Part shown: one piece after another, positions 46,218 to 54,240 of the stretch
Layout of the letters: the number at the start of each line of letters is the position of its first letter
How positions within the stretch are numbered: position 1 is the first letter of the stretch
From: Melioribacteraceae bacterium
Lineage (GTDB): Bacteria; Bacteroidota; Ignavibacteria; Ignavibacteriales; Melioribacteraceae
Direction: 5' to 3'
NCBI GenBank assembly: GCA_021739765.1
Contig: JAIPBD010000004.1
Location: forward strand, 186,001 to 250,000
DNA: 64,000 nt
The notes under the pieces: model-generated
What the model was told of the DNA's origin: nothing
The model's database searches: none
What the model saw: only the letters and a program-made list of their open reading frames with translations
Made by a program: the position numbers and the translations under genes

Positions 46218-47361
46218 TTGGTACGAAAGAGAAAACTCAAAGTACATTTGGATTCAGTATTATGACGCTGACGGTATGCAAGTTAGAGTTTCAACCAATA
46301 AGTATGTCCGAGTCAATGGAATTGTCATTCCACTCCTAAAAGGATTGAAAACCCACAGAAAGGAAGCACGTGAAATTTGTAAAGAAATTGAGGCGCAGAG
46401 GAAATTAAATTTATTCCAATCACGCTATACCTCCCAATACGGTGGGAGCAAAAATCTGAGTAGTGCATTCCAATCTTATCTTCAAACAAAAGGTTATCGA
46501 AAGAATGAGAAATTATCTGTGTCTTCGATTACTAATTGCAAAATTGCAGTAAGATATTTGATCAAAATAGCTGATGATAAACAAGTTTCCAAGTATACCG
46601 AATTCGATATGGAAAAATTTGAATTTTATCTTGATACGAAAGAACTTTCTCAAAACTCTCAGGCGATTTATTCACGTCATTTGAGAGCGATATTCAATTT
46701 TTTCATAAAACAAAAGTGGATTAAGGAGAATCCAATTTACGCCATCAGAGCTGAAAAAGTAAAACCAAGATCGATTCCTTTTGAAGATATGAATAGGATA
46801 TTTAAATATATAAAGAAACACCAACCCTATTTATTTTATTATAACTTATTTCTTCTTATGTCTGGGGTGCGATCAAATGAAGCACTTACCGTAAAAATCA
46901 GTGATATAGATTTTAATCTTAAATTCCTTCGGATCCAGAATCAAAAAGCTAAGAGACAAAATGAAATCATCCCACTTTACAAAGAATTTGGATTTTTTTT
47001 AAAGAGACTCATCGGAGAAAGGAATTCTGGATTATTATTTAATTACTATAAAAACTATGAAGGTTATCAATCCGCCTGGAGAAGATCAATGAAAGCGATT
47101 GAAAAAAATCTTAGAAAAGAAAAAAATGATGAGACAATTATATTTAAATATCAGATGAAGCAATTTCGAAAAACTTTTGCAACATATTTACTCGAAAGCG
47201 GTTTGAGTCCACACGATGTCCAGTCTTTACTTCGTCATACAGATGTAAGAATACTATTAGAACACTATGCTGAAGTTAAAATGAATCGGATCAGAGATGA
47301 AATAGATACTAAAGTGCAATTCTTCAATAAAATTCTGCCTTTCAACCTGGAAGATATTTAG
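46210..47361 (+). CDS. Tyrosine recombinase (island integrase)
   Basis: Residues about 90-180 form the SAM-like core-binding domain. The catalytic domain shows Arg in MSGVRSNEALT, then KQFRKTFATYLLESG (second Arg, with Lys where HxxR usually has His), LLRHTDVRILLEHYAEV (His, then the Tyr nucleophile). The N-terminal 80 residues are the probable arm-binding domain. ATG 46210 (MANWYERENSKYIW) is chosen because the longer frame from 46129 would lie wholly inside the previous gene. The gene ends 140 bases from the right repeat and points toward tRNA-Pro, as island integrases do. Confidence 0.92.
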   Translation: MANWYERENSKYIWIQYYDADGMQVRVSTNKYVRVNGIVIPLLKGLKTHRKEAREICKEIEAQRKLNLFQSRYTSQYGGSKNLSSAFQSYLQTKGYRKNEKLSVSSITNCKIAVRYLIKIADDKQVSKYTEFDMEKFEFYLDTKELSQNSQAIYSRHLRAIFNFFIKQKWIKENPIYAIRAEKVKPRSIPFEDMNRIFKYIKKHQPYLFYYNLFLLMSGVRSNEALTVKISDIDFNLKFLRIQNQKAKRQNEIIPLYKEFGFFLKRLIGERNSGLLFNYYKNYEGYQSAWRRSMKAIEKNLRKEKNDETIIFKYQMKQFRKTFATYLLESGLSPHDVQSLLRHTDVRILLEHYAEVKMNRIRDEIDTKVQFFNKILPFNLEDI

Positions 47362-47370
47362 ACAGATAAA

Positions 47371-47392
47371 AATGTGCCTAAAATGTGCTTAT
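47371..47392 (+). repeat. Candidate integrase arm-type repeat pair, right end
   Basis: ATGTGCCTA and ATGTGCTTAT repeat in direct orientation three bases apart, matching the pair at 19106-19128 near the other end in sequence and orientation. It begins ten bases after the integrase stop. Confidence 0.55.
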
Positions 47393-47463
47393 TTAAATCC
47401 CAAAATATCCCTAAAAAGCCCTATATAGATCATTACAAATGAGATTAAAAAAAGTGTGGACAT

Positions 47464-47501
47464 AAAAAAACCTTGAAAACAAGCTGTAATCAAGGTTTTT
47501 T
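47464..47501. terminator. Bidirectional terminator between integrase and tRNA-Pro
   Basis: AAAAAACCTTGA and TCAAGGTTTTTT pair over 12 bases around a 13-base loop, with T runs on both strands. It can end the integrase transcript on the plus strand and the tRNA-Pro transcript on the minus strand. It belongs to the island, so the element supplies a replacement tRNA terminator. Confidence 0.75.
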
Positions 47502-47550
47502 GAGTCGGAACGACAGGATTTGAACCTGCGACCACTTGACCCCCAGTCAA
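47502..47550. repeat. Right attachment-site repeat (3' half of intact tRNA-Pro)
   Basis: Identical over 49 bases to 19004-19052. Here it continues into the 5' half of a complete tRNA, so this copy keeps the tRNA gene functional after integration. Confidence 0.92.
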
Positions 47551-47578
47551 GTACGCTACCGGGCTGCGCCACGTTCCG
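47505..47578 (-). tRNA. tRNA-Pro(GGG)
   Basis: The minus strand starts CGGAACG and ends CGTTCCGA, giving a perfect seven-pair acceptor stem with discriminator A; CCA is not encoded. The anticodon stem CTTGA/TCAAG holds the loop CTGGGGG, so the anticodon is GGG. The T arm carries GGTTCAAATCC. The D arm contains GCGCAGCCCGGTAGCG. The 3' half is the integration target of the island. Confidence 0.97.
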
Positions 47579-47582
47579 ATAA

Positions 47583-47981
47583 TTATTTTAATTGTTGTTG
47601 TAAAGATAATAAAAAGCCTTTGATCTCTTCAAGGTCTTCTTTTAATGATGGTTCTTTTGTGACGTGTTCCTTAGTTTTTGAAATTGCTGCTTCTTCTCTG
47701 ATTTTAGGTTCACTAACAACTTTTGTAGGAATTGAGCCACCTTCTAAAAGTATTTTTTTTGCACCTTCTATCGTATATTTTTCCTCTCGGAGCAGCTCTT
47801 TAATTTTAATAATCAATTTAATGTCTTTATTTGTATAAATTCGATTCCCTGCTCTATTTTTAGCCGGTTTCAATTGATCGAATTCAGTTTCCCAATATCT
47901 GAGAATATACTGTTCAAGACCTGTGAGTTTACTTACTTCACTTATCGAGTAATACAATTTTTTTAAGCCAAAGTCTTTCAT
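47583..47981 (-). CDS. MerR-family transcriptional regulator
   Basis: The N-terminal 70 residues are a MerR winged helix: YSISEVSKLTGLEQYILRYWETEF, then NRAGNRIYTNKDIKLIIKIKELLREEKYTIEGAKKIL (in parts). The C-terminal part is Lys/Glu-rich and coiled-coil-like, with no effector-binding cysteines, so the ligand is unknown. It starts seven bases from an 11-bp inverted repeat (47988-48011) that could be its own operator. It ends four bases before the 5' end of tRNA-Pro, just outside the island. Confidence 0.85.
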   Translation of the reverse strand: MKDFGLKKLYYSISEVSKLTGLEQYILRYWETEFDQLKPAKNRAGNRIYTNKDIKLIIKIKELLREEKYTIEGAKKILLEGGSIPTKVVSEPKIREEAAISKTKEHVTKEPSLKEDLEEIKGFLLSLQQQLK

Positions 47982-47987
47982 ATAACA

Positions 47988-48011
47988 CTTTTATTAAATG
48001 TTTAATAAAAG
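47988..48011. promoter_or_regulatory. Palindrome upstream of the MerR-like gene
   Basis: CTTTTATTAAA and TTTAATAAAAG form a perfect 11-bp inverted repeat with a two-base centre, seven bases before the merR-like ATG. Location and symmetry fit an autoregulatory operator; its AT content means chance or a weak terminator cannot be excluded. Confidence 0.5.
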
Positions 48012-48080
48012 TATATAATTTCAATTAAAGTATCAAGTTAGAATGATTGATTAAATCTTTTGTTTAATGAGAAAAGATAA

Positions 48081-48099
48081 ATCGTTGAAATGAAACGAT
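48081..48099 (-). terminator. Weak hairpin after aroQ
   Basis: On the minus strand ATCGTT and AACGAT flank a seven-base loop five bases after the aroQ stop, followed by a T-rich but interrupted tract. It may terminate the aroQ transcript. Confidence 0.35.
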
Positions 48100-48103
48100 A
48101 TAG

Positions 48104-48532
48104 CTATTGCTTTATTATTAGGCTGATTAAGTGTACAGCTGCTGAATAGCCATTAAATTTGAATCCGCTCAGATAACCGTTACAAGCGGTTGCCGTTATG
48201 GAAACATGTCTAAAATCTTCACGTGTGGCAAGATTTGATAAATGAACTTCGATTTTTGGTATCGTGCAAATTTCAAGAGCATCTCTGATCGCTACTGAGG
48301 TGTGCGAGTACCCTCCGGGATTTATAATCAATCCATCAAAAAAAGATGACGCTTTTTGGATTTTGTCGATGATTTCCCCTTCATAATTGGATTGAATGAA
48401 CTCGAATTTATCCTCGGGGTGTTTTTTGGTCAGAAATATTTCCAAATCAACCAGACTCTCCTTCCCGTATTGCGATGGATCTCGTTTTCCGAGAAAATTG
48501 AGATTTGGTCCGTTAATCACTAATATTTTCAT
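48104..48532 (-). CDS. aroQ: Type II 3-dehydroquinate dehydratase
   Basis: AroQ removes water from 3-dehydroquinate in the shikimate pathway. INGPNLNFLGKRDPSQYG carries the catalytic Arg and Tyr, NPGGYSHTSVAIRDAL the substrate-binding region, and EVHLSN the catalytic His segment. The 142-residue length is typical of the dodecameric type II enzyme. Its ATG overlaps the stop of the preceding 90-residue gene (ATGA). Confidence 0.95.
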   Translation of the reverse strand: MKILVINGPNLNFLGKRDPSQYGKESLVDLEIFLTKKHPEDKFEFIQSNYEGEIIDKIQKASSFFDGLIINPGGYSHTSVAIRDALEICTIPKIEVHLSNLATREDFRHVSITATACNGYLSGFKFNGYSAAVHLISLIIKQ

Positions 48533-48801
48533 TGACCATCGTCCATTTCTTCAATTACTTCCCTTAATTTAGGTGTAAGATACATCTCATCTATTCCGAG
48601 CTCATTCAGTGCTGCGGCAAGTGTTTTAACTTTCCTTTGAAAATTAGCTAGTTTATTAATCACAATAATTTTATCCGTCTTTAACAAGCAATAACCACCC
48701 TTAAAGTCTCCTCTTTCGAATCTGACTTTGGCACCCATTTGTGCTGCAAGTGACTTCAAGTCCTGCAAAGTGGCTTCAAATTCTTTTTCTTTTAGTTTCA
48801 T
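48529..48801 (-). CDS. Conserved small protein coupled to aroQ
   Basis: This 90-residue protein is unassigned. It has an amphipathic N-terminal helix (KEKEFEATLQDLKSLAAQMG), a beta hairpin (KVRFERGDFKGGYCLLKTDKIIVINKL) and a further helix, which looks like a compact alpha/beta fold. It overlaps aroQ by four bases and is divergent from the Ppx/GppA gene. Confidence 0.65.
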   Translation of the reverse strand: MKLKEKEFEATLQDLKSLAAQMGAKVRFERGDFKGGYCLLKTDKIIVINKLANFQRKVKTLAAALNELGIDEMYLTPKLREVIEEMDDGQ

Positions 48802-48858
48802 TAATGCTTTAATTTATATAAGATTGAGACTCTTAAAAACCAAAAATAGTCATTTACT

Positions 48859-49776
48859 ATGAATGTTGCCTCAATTGATATTGGAACAAATACTGTAATT
48901 CTGTTAATATGCAAACTAGATGAACAATCAAAGCAATTAAAAGAACTGGAAAGTCGATACCTAATTCCAAGAATTGGTAAAGGTTTGGTTAATGGAGCGC
49001 CTTTTAATGTGTTACAAATACAAAAGTTAGAGGAAGTCTTATACAAATATTCTGATATCATCCAAAACTACAATTGCAAGCGCGTGCACGCTCTGGCTAC
49101 AAATGCTTTTAGAATTGCCTCGAATAGTGATCAGGTTATTCATCAATTAAACGAAAAAATAGGAATTAATATCGAGATTATTTCGGGATTGCGAGAGGCC
49201 GAATTAACTTTCTTAGGCGCTTATTCCGCAACGGTTTCCCACGGGAACAAACTGTTAATTGATATTGGCGGTGGAAGCACGGAAATAATACTTGGTAATA
49301 AAAATGAAATATTATTTTCAAAAAGTTTTGATGTTGGTGTTGTATCGTTAACCGAAAAATTTATAATTGATACACCGGCGGAAGAAAAAATATTACTAAA
49401 AATGTTGGAGCATGTTGAGCATAAATTTGGAGATTTGTCAAAAGTCCTGCCCGGTCAATTCGAAGCTATTGCGGTTGCGGGAACACCAACTACTCTCTCA
49501 TGTTTGCTGCAAAACCGGAAAGAATTTGATGAGGAAATTGTTGAAGGAAGTGAAATTTTACAAGATCAGTTATTCGAATTGTATAATTCTGTTAAATTAA
49601 AAAGTAATGAGCAAATTCTAAATCAATTCGGCAATGTAACAAAAGGAAGGGACGATCTTTTATTAGCCGGAATTATTATACTTAAACAAATCATGCAACT
49701 TGCTGAAATAAAAAGACTTACCGTAAGTAGTAAAGGATTGAGATATGGCATTTTGGTCGAAAAATATTTACGGTAA
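48859..49776 (+). CDS. Ppx/GppA-family phosphatase (exopolyphosphatase-like)
   Basis: The family hydrolyses polyphosphate ends or pppGpp using an actin-like ATPase fold. ASIDIGTNTVILLI and LLIDIGGGSTEIIL are the two phosphate-binding signatures; AVAGTPTTL gives the adenosine-type motif. At 305 residues only the catalytic two-domain core is present, without the C-terminal HD-like domain of the long enzymes. Polyphosphate versus pppGpp preference cannot be read from the sequence. Confidence 0.9.
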   Translation: MNVASIDIGTNTVILLICKLDEQSKQLKELESRYLIPRIGKGLVNGAPFNVLQIQKLEEVLYKYSDIIQNYNCKRVHALATNAFRIASNSDQVIHQLNEKIGINIEIISGLREAELTFLGAYSATVSHGNKLLIDIGGGSTEIILGNKNEILFSKSFDVGVVSLTEKFIIDTPAEEKILLKMLEHVEHKFGDLSKVLPGQFEAIAVAGTPTTLSCLLQNRKEFDEEIVEGSEILQDQLFELYNSVKLKSNEQILNQFGNVTKGRDDLLLAGIIILKQIMQLAEIKRLTVSSKGLRYGILVEKYLR

Positions 49777-49778
49777 AA

Positions 49779-50477
49779 CTAAATTAAAGGGAAAAAGATT
49801 AATCCGGCGCCGATAATTCCGGATATAAAAAGCGTTAAAACCACACTTAAAATTAGTGAATCCGATTGGATTTTGACCGCCATGAACAACAAAAATAATG
49901 TCCAAATCACCATGAGACCTTCGATTAGTGACAAAGCGTTAGCAGCGCCGGATCGAATTAGAAACGGAGATGGATTAAACGTTAACATATACTGACCGAA
50001 TAACGCGTACTCAACCGGAAATAAGAAGAAAAAAGCGAAAAGTATAGGAATGAAAGAATAGATGAGAAGTGCGTAATTATCCTTAAATCGTGTTTCAATT
50101 TTTAGCATTTTAAAAAGCCATCGAAGGCAAACCGAAAATAGCGCAAGAATTCCCAAAGTTCCGACAATTGATAAAATTATATTTATCTCGTAATTCCCTA
50201 CTTCTAATTGATTTACTCCTAGTGCTGCCCGTAGTGACGATGCAAGTAGGAATATTTTAACTCCAAGAAGAATGCTCAAAACAACACTGAAATTTTTATG
50301 ATCGGCAAACACGATATTTGAAAGTGTATCTTTTGGGGATTCGAAAATGCGCCATGCCGTTTGCCAGAAATCTACATTTTCAATTCTTTTTCTTATATAA
50401 GCACCGCAATTGGTGCAAATATGTCGGTAAAATGAATTTTCCGATTCGCAATTACCACATTTCACGCTATTCTTCAT
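49779..50477 (-). CDS. Zinc-ribbon Yip1-like membrane protein
   Basis: An N-terminal zinc ribbon (CGNCESENSFYRHICTNCG, about residues 7-25) precedes five hydrophobic segments that fit the Yip1 domain, with FWQTAWRIFESPKDTL marking the entry. The function of bacterial Yip1 proteins is unknown. ATG 50477 overlaps the TGA of the DUF5683 gene (TGATG); the frame can be opened one codon earlier at a TTG. Confidence 0.75.
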   Translation of the reverse strand: MKNSVKCGNCESENSFYRHICTNCGAYIRKRIENVDFWQTAWRIFESPKDTLSNIVFADHKNFSVVLSILLGVKIFLLASSLRAALGVNQLEVGNYEINIILSIVGTLGILALFSVCLRWLFKMLKIETRFKDNYALLIYSFIPILFAFFFLFPVEYALFGQYMLTFNPSPFLIRSGAANALSLIEGLMVIWTLFLLFMAVKIQSDSLILSVVLTLFISGIIGAGLIFFPLI

Positions 50478-50974
50478 CAAAACCTCATCCTCATATTTAA
50501 TTGCGGAGTACCACTGCGCAAATCTTCGCTAACATTAAAATCGAACAGGTGCGCATCTACATACGCATCCACCAAATTGAGTAAATAAGTTAAGGCAAAA
50601 TAAACCGCAAACAAATCCCTCTGATCTCGGTAAAGCTCTCTCAAATCTTTATAACCTTCTGTTTTAAATTCACTATCAATATATGCTTGCCGATACAATT
50701 CGTAATTGTTATCACTCGAAATCCATCCGTAAGTATAATAACCTATTAAACCCCAAATTATCGGAATTTTCCAATATGATTGGTTGTAGAATTGACCGAA
50801 TCCAGGCAAAATGGCACTTCTTCCAACCGCTCCCCAGGGTGATTTTGTCATAACGAATGTTGAATCTTCACTTATGACGGTGGAATCCTGAACAAGTTCG
50901 TTTTGTGCCAATGAAAACGAAAGCGATAAAAAGAATAACAGCGTGAGTAATATTTTAAATGTTGGCGTCTTCAA
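50477..50974 (-). CDS. DUF5683 membrane protein
   Basis: A signal peptide (LLTLLFFLSLSFSLAQ) is followed by SPWGAVGRSAILPGFGQFYNQSYWKIPIIWG, the DUF5683 hallmark, and further hydrophobic stretches. In Bacteroidota this family commonly follows parA-parB, as here; it overlaps parB by 20 bases. The role is unknown, probably envelope-associated. Confidence 0.85.
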   Translation of the reverse strand: MKTPTFKILLTLLFFLSLSFSLAQNELVQDSTVISEDSTFVMTKSPWGAVGRSAILPGFGQFYNQSYWKIPIIWGLIGYYTYGWISSDNNYELYRQAYIDSEFKTEGYKDLRELYRDQRDLFAVYFALTYLLNLVDAYVDAHLFDFNVSEDLRSGTPQLNMRMRF

Positions 50975-51908
50975 TTAGACTGAGCAGATCAAAAAGTCTT
51001 TCAAGTTCATCGTTGGAATAAAATTCAATTTTAAGTTCACCGGTTCCATCCTTTTTCTGACTGCAAGATACTTTTGTTCCTAAAATTGAGCGTAATTTAT
51101 TTTCAATATCTGTTTTCGATATTGAATATCTGGTTTTCCCTTCAGTTTTTTTCTGTTCTTTTGGTTTATTGCTAGCCGGTTTTGACATTTCCTGAACAAG
51201 AGCTTCTACTTTTCGAACGGTTAGGGAATTTTTTACAATATTTCTAAATATCGCCAATTGGAATTCACGATTATTAATTGTTATAAGTGCTCTCGCATGA
51301 CCGGCGGATATTTCTCCCTGTATTAAACTTTTTTGAATTTCTTCAGGTAATTTCAATAAACGAATTGTGTTTGTAACGGTAGATCGATTTTTGCCGACTC
51401 TTTCGGCAATTTCTTCTTGCGAAAGTGAGCATTCCTCCATCAATCTTTTATAAGCGACAGCAACTTCAATCGGATTAAGGTCTTCCCGTTGGATGTTTTC
51501 AATTAATGAAAGTGCTAAAATTGCTTCTTTAGAATCAACTTTTATAATATATGCCGGGATCTCTTTATAACCGATTTCTCGACAAGCTCTTAATCTCCTC
51601 TCACCGGAAATTAACTCATAATTTGTCTCGTCAAGCCTTCTTACCGTAACCGGCTGAATTAAACCGTTTTCTAAAATCGACTTTGTAAGATCGGCAAGCG
51701 CTTCGGGATTAAATTCGGTTCTTGGTTGATAAGGATTGTTGGAAATCAGATTAACCGGAATTTTTGCCAATATATTTACGGACTTGCCATCATCTTTAGA
51801 TAGTTCTTCAATATTGGTTTTGGTTGATAACTTGTTCGAATTAATCACCGCTTCAGGATTAATTAAAGCGTCTAAGCCCCGCCCAAGTCCTGGTTTTATT
51901 TTACTCAT
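50955..51908 (-). CDS. parB: Chromosome partitioning protein ParB
   Basis: ParB binds parS sites and spreads using CTP to organise the origin region. The N-terminal leader GLGRGLDALI is the ParA-stimulating motif. SNPYQPR is Box I, ISGERRLRACREIG the CTPase motif GERRxRA, and the HTH (SLSQEEIAERVGKNRSTVTNTIRLLKLP) follows. The C-terminal 90 residues are the dimerisation domain. It overlaps parA by eight bases. I did not find a clear parS copy in this window. Confidence 0.95.
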   Translation of the reverse strand: MSKIKPGLGRGLDALINPEAVINSNKLSTKTNIEELSKDDGKSVNILAKIPVNLISNNPYQPRTEFNPEALADLTKSILENGLIQPVTVRRLDETNYELISGERRLRACREIGYKEIPAYIIKVDSKEAILALSLIENIQREDLNPIEVAVAYKRLMEECSLSQEEIAERVGKNRSTVTNTIRLLKLPEEIQKSLIQGEISAGHARALITINNREFQLAIFRNIVKNSLTVRKVEALVQEMSKPASNKPKEQKKTEGKTRYSISKTDIENKLRSILGTKVSCSQKKDGTGELKIEFYSNDELERLFDLLSLIEDANI

Positions 51909-52683
51909 CTGTGGATTTTTGTTCTAATTGTTGTGTTCGTCTAATTAACTCTGTTGCCAAAGAAATGTAGTTTTTCGCTCCCGAAGAAATCGCGTCATAC
52001 ATTAGGACCGGTTTTGAGTGGCTTGGAGCTTCTGCTATTCTTACATTTCTGCTAATCAATGTATCAAATACTTTCTCGCCAAAATATTTTTTCACTTCAT
52101 CTACGACTTGATTTGCAATTCTCAGCCTGCTGTCGTACATCGTTAATACCACACCATCGATTATTAAGTCTTCATTAAAATGTTTTTTTACGATGTTAAT
52201 TGTGTTTAAAAGCTGACCCAATCCCTCAAGAGCAAAATATTCACATTGGACGGGAATTATTACTGAATTTGAAGCAACAAGCGAATTCAAAGTTAAAAGT
52301 CCTAAGGAAGGAGGACAGTCGATAAAAATATAATCATATTTTTCATTCAGGCTTTGAACGGCTTCTTGAAGTATAAATTCTCTTTTTTCCATTGAAACCA
52401 GCTCGATTTCAGCACCGACCAAATTTATATTCGCGGGTAAAATATCAAGATATGGGATGTAAGTTGTTTGAACGCAGTCTGCCGCTTCTTCAGAACCGGC
52501 GATAACTTCATAAATCGATTTATCGGCTGTGATTCCAATACCGGATGAAGAATTCCCTTGGGGATCAATATCAATTAAAAGTGTTTTATATTCCGCTGCC
52601 GCGATTGAAGCCGAAAGATTGATTGAGGTTGTTGTTTTACCAACTCCCCCTTTTTGATTAGCTATTGAGATTATTCTTGCCAT
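51901..52683 (-). CDS. parA: Chromosome partitioning ATPase ParA/Soj
   Basis: ParA is the deviant-Walker ATPase that moves ParB-origin complexes. QKGGVGKTTTSINLSA (about residues 9-24) holds the signature Lys and P loop, DIDPQGNSSSG and FIDCPPSLGLLT the other motifs. The 260-residue length without an N-terminal HTH marks it as the chromosomal Soj type. Confidence 0.96.
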   Translation of the reverse strand: MARIISIANQKGGVGKTTTSINLSASIAAAEYKTLLIDIDPQGNSSSGIGITADKSIYEVIAGSEEAADCVQTTYIPYLDILPANINLVGAEIELVSMEKREFILQEAVQSLNEKYDYIFIDCPPSLGLLTLNSLVASNSVIIPVQCEYFALEGLGQLLNTINIVKKHFNEDLIIDGVVLTMYDSRLRIANQVVDEVKKYFGEKVFDTLISRNVRIAEAPSHSKPVLMYDAISSGAKNYISLATELIRRTQQLEQKSTDE

Positions 52684-52763
52684 AAATTTTGATTAACGAT
52701 CTCCAGACGGATAACAACATTTTAAATAAGTCAAAAGTTAGTAAAAAATGAGACGAATTAGAA

Positions 52764-53447
52764 TTAATTTTCCTTAGAATTACTTAGGATCAATTTAATA
52801 AACCCGATCGTGGTTGCAAAATGTTTCATTTTACTATTATTGGAATTATAAATTGTTGGGATGTTTACAAATCCAACCAATAATCCGCATCTAACAGCAT
52901 TTATAATGATTTCAGTTTCTGCAAGAAAATCATTCCTTCTCCATGAAATATTTTTTATCGAATTCACCCTGAAAGCTCTAAACCCACACTGACTGTCCTT
53001 TATCTCTGTTCCCAATTTTAGTGACAATAGTTTACTGGTTAAATAATTGCTCAACTTTCGGTGAAACGGCATCGTTTTTCGGTTTATTCTATTCGCTATT
53101 ACAATATCACACGTTTCCAATTCAGTTAACAATCCGGGTATGTGTTCGGGTGGATGCTGAAGGTCTGAATCGATTGTAATAAAAACTTCCGCTCCTGAAT
53201 CAATTGCGCGCTTAAATCCCCTTTTTAAGGAAAAACCTTTGCCCGAATTTTTATCGTTTTTAAGGAGAATAATTTTTTCTGATTTGGGAATTACCAACGA
53301 TCCCCCATCATCCGAACAGTCATCAATAAAAATAACTTGATCGACATAGGCTAGCAGCGAACTTGTCAAAAGAGGAAGAGATTCTTTTTCATTAAAGAAT
53401 GGAACAATGGCGATCGTTTTATTTTTTGATTTTTGTAAAATGGTCAA
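52764..53447 (-). CDS. Family 2 glycosyltransferase (dolichol-phosphate mannose synthase-like)
   Basis: IAIVPFFNEKESLP, VIFIDDCSDDG, TIDSDLQHPPEHI (DxD-type DSD, then QHP) and the SQCGFRAF segment match GT2 enzymes that move a sugar from NDP-sugar to polyprenyl phosphate. No C-terminal TM is evident. The start is uncertain: the frame opens at 53495 within cdaA, and a TTG at 53447 keeps the normal N-terminus with a shorter overlap. The acceptor and sugar are unknown. Confidence 0.8.
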   Translation of the reverse strand: MTILQKSKNKTIAIVPFFNEKESLPLLTSSLLAYVDQVIFIDDCSDDGGSLVIPKSEKIILLKNDKNSGKGFSLKRGFKRAIDSGAEVFITIDSDLQHPPEHIPGLLTELETCDIVIANRINRKTMPFHRKLSNYLTSKLLSLKLGTEIKDSQCGFRAFRVNSIKNISWRRNDFLAETEIIINAVRCGLLVGFVNIPTIYNSNNSKMKHFATTIGFIKLILSNSKEN

Positions 53448-54240
53448 ATACGCCCTTCCAACCTTTTTCTCTAGACATTTGCATACTACTTTCAAGTCTT
53501 CGTCTTAGTTTGTCGCGCGAGAGTCCAACTTCGAGCACTCCATCCTCTGCGATCGAAATACTTCCGGTTTCCTCGGAGACAATAATTGATATTACATCCG
53601 CTTGTTCGGAAATCCCCAGTCCGGCTCTGTGCCGCATTCCTAAATCACGTCCACTGATTTTTGTAGCAGACGTGAGAGGCAATGTACATCTCGCGGCTTC
53701 AATAATATCATTTCGGATAATTACGGCACCGTCATGTAACGGTGAACGCGGGAAAAATATCGATCGGAGTAAATTATGATTTACTTTAGCATTTAACAGT
53801 TCTCCGGTTTCAACAACACCTTTTATTCCGGTTGATTTAACCACTACCATAAGTGCTCCGTGTTGGTATTGAGCCATATCGAAAGCTACCTCAACAAGTA
53901 TATCGGATGTGCTCCGTTCCTCGCTTTTGAGGAATAACCTCAAAAACGGATTTCTTCCGAGAACTATTAAAATTCTTCTAATTTCCGGTTGGAATAGCAC
54001 AATAAACGCAATTACCCAAATATCTGTTATCAGCCGGAGTAAATAACCGAGTGCAAGGAAATTAGCTGCCTGGGCAAGAAATGACAACACTAAAACAAAG
54101 ATTAGACCGAGAAATATCTGAGCGGCAATAGTTCCTTTGGTTAGTTCATATAACTTATAGATCAGAAAGGATACTATCGCAATATCGAATAAATCGACGA
54201 TGGTAAAACTGATGAATCCGATTTTAAATAACTCAAACAT
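53419..54240 (-). CDS. cdaA: Diadenylate cyclase CdaA
   Basis: CdaA makes c-di-AMP from two ATP at the membrane. Three TM segments fill about residues 8-90. The DAC domain follows with its two active-site motifs, LHDGAVII (DGA, about 168) and LGMRHRAGLG (RHR, about 200). Length 273 is typical. It overlaps folP by eight bases, an arrangement I know from other Bacteroidota/Chlorobi genomes. No glmM or cdaR neighbour is present. Confidence 0.93.
   Translation of the reverse strand: MFELFKIGFISFTIVDLFDIAIVSFLIYKLYELTKGTIAAQIFLGLIFVLVLSFLAQAANFLALGYLLRLITDIWVIAFIVLFQPEIRRILIVLGRNPFLRLFLKSEERSTSDILVEVAFDMAQYQHGALMVVVKSTGIKGVVETGELLNAKVNHNLLRSIFFPRSPLHDGAVIIRNDIIEAARCTLPLTSATKISGRDLGMRHRAGLGISEQADVISIIVSEETGSISIAEDGVLEVGLSRDKLRRRLESSMQMSREKGWKGVFDHFTKIKK

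Larger units (their letters stand above)
19053..47501. mobile_element. Integrative genomic island in tRNA-Pro(GGG)
   Basis: The element is bounded by perfect 49-bp direct repeats and carries a tyrosine integrase immediately inside the end next to the intact tRNA, the classic arrangement for tRNA-targeting islands. Cargo is dominated by defence-type genes: a type I restriction-modification system, several helicases and nucleases, two two-TM proteins and unknowns. A small serine recombinase, an orphan serine-recombinase DNA-binding module and a polymerase-like gene are also present. I see no relaxase, type IV secretion or phage structural gene, so it is not self-transmissible by known means. 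Housekeeping genes lie on both sides. Confidence 0.92.

Noticed and set aside
19053-47501. Prophage or conjugative element
   Set aside because: No terminase, portal, capsid, tail, relaxase, coupling protein or type IV secretion gene is visible; only integration and defence-type genes are present.
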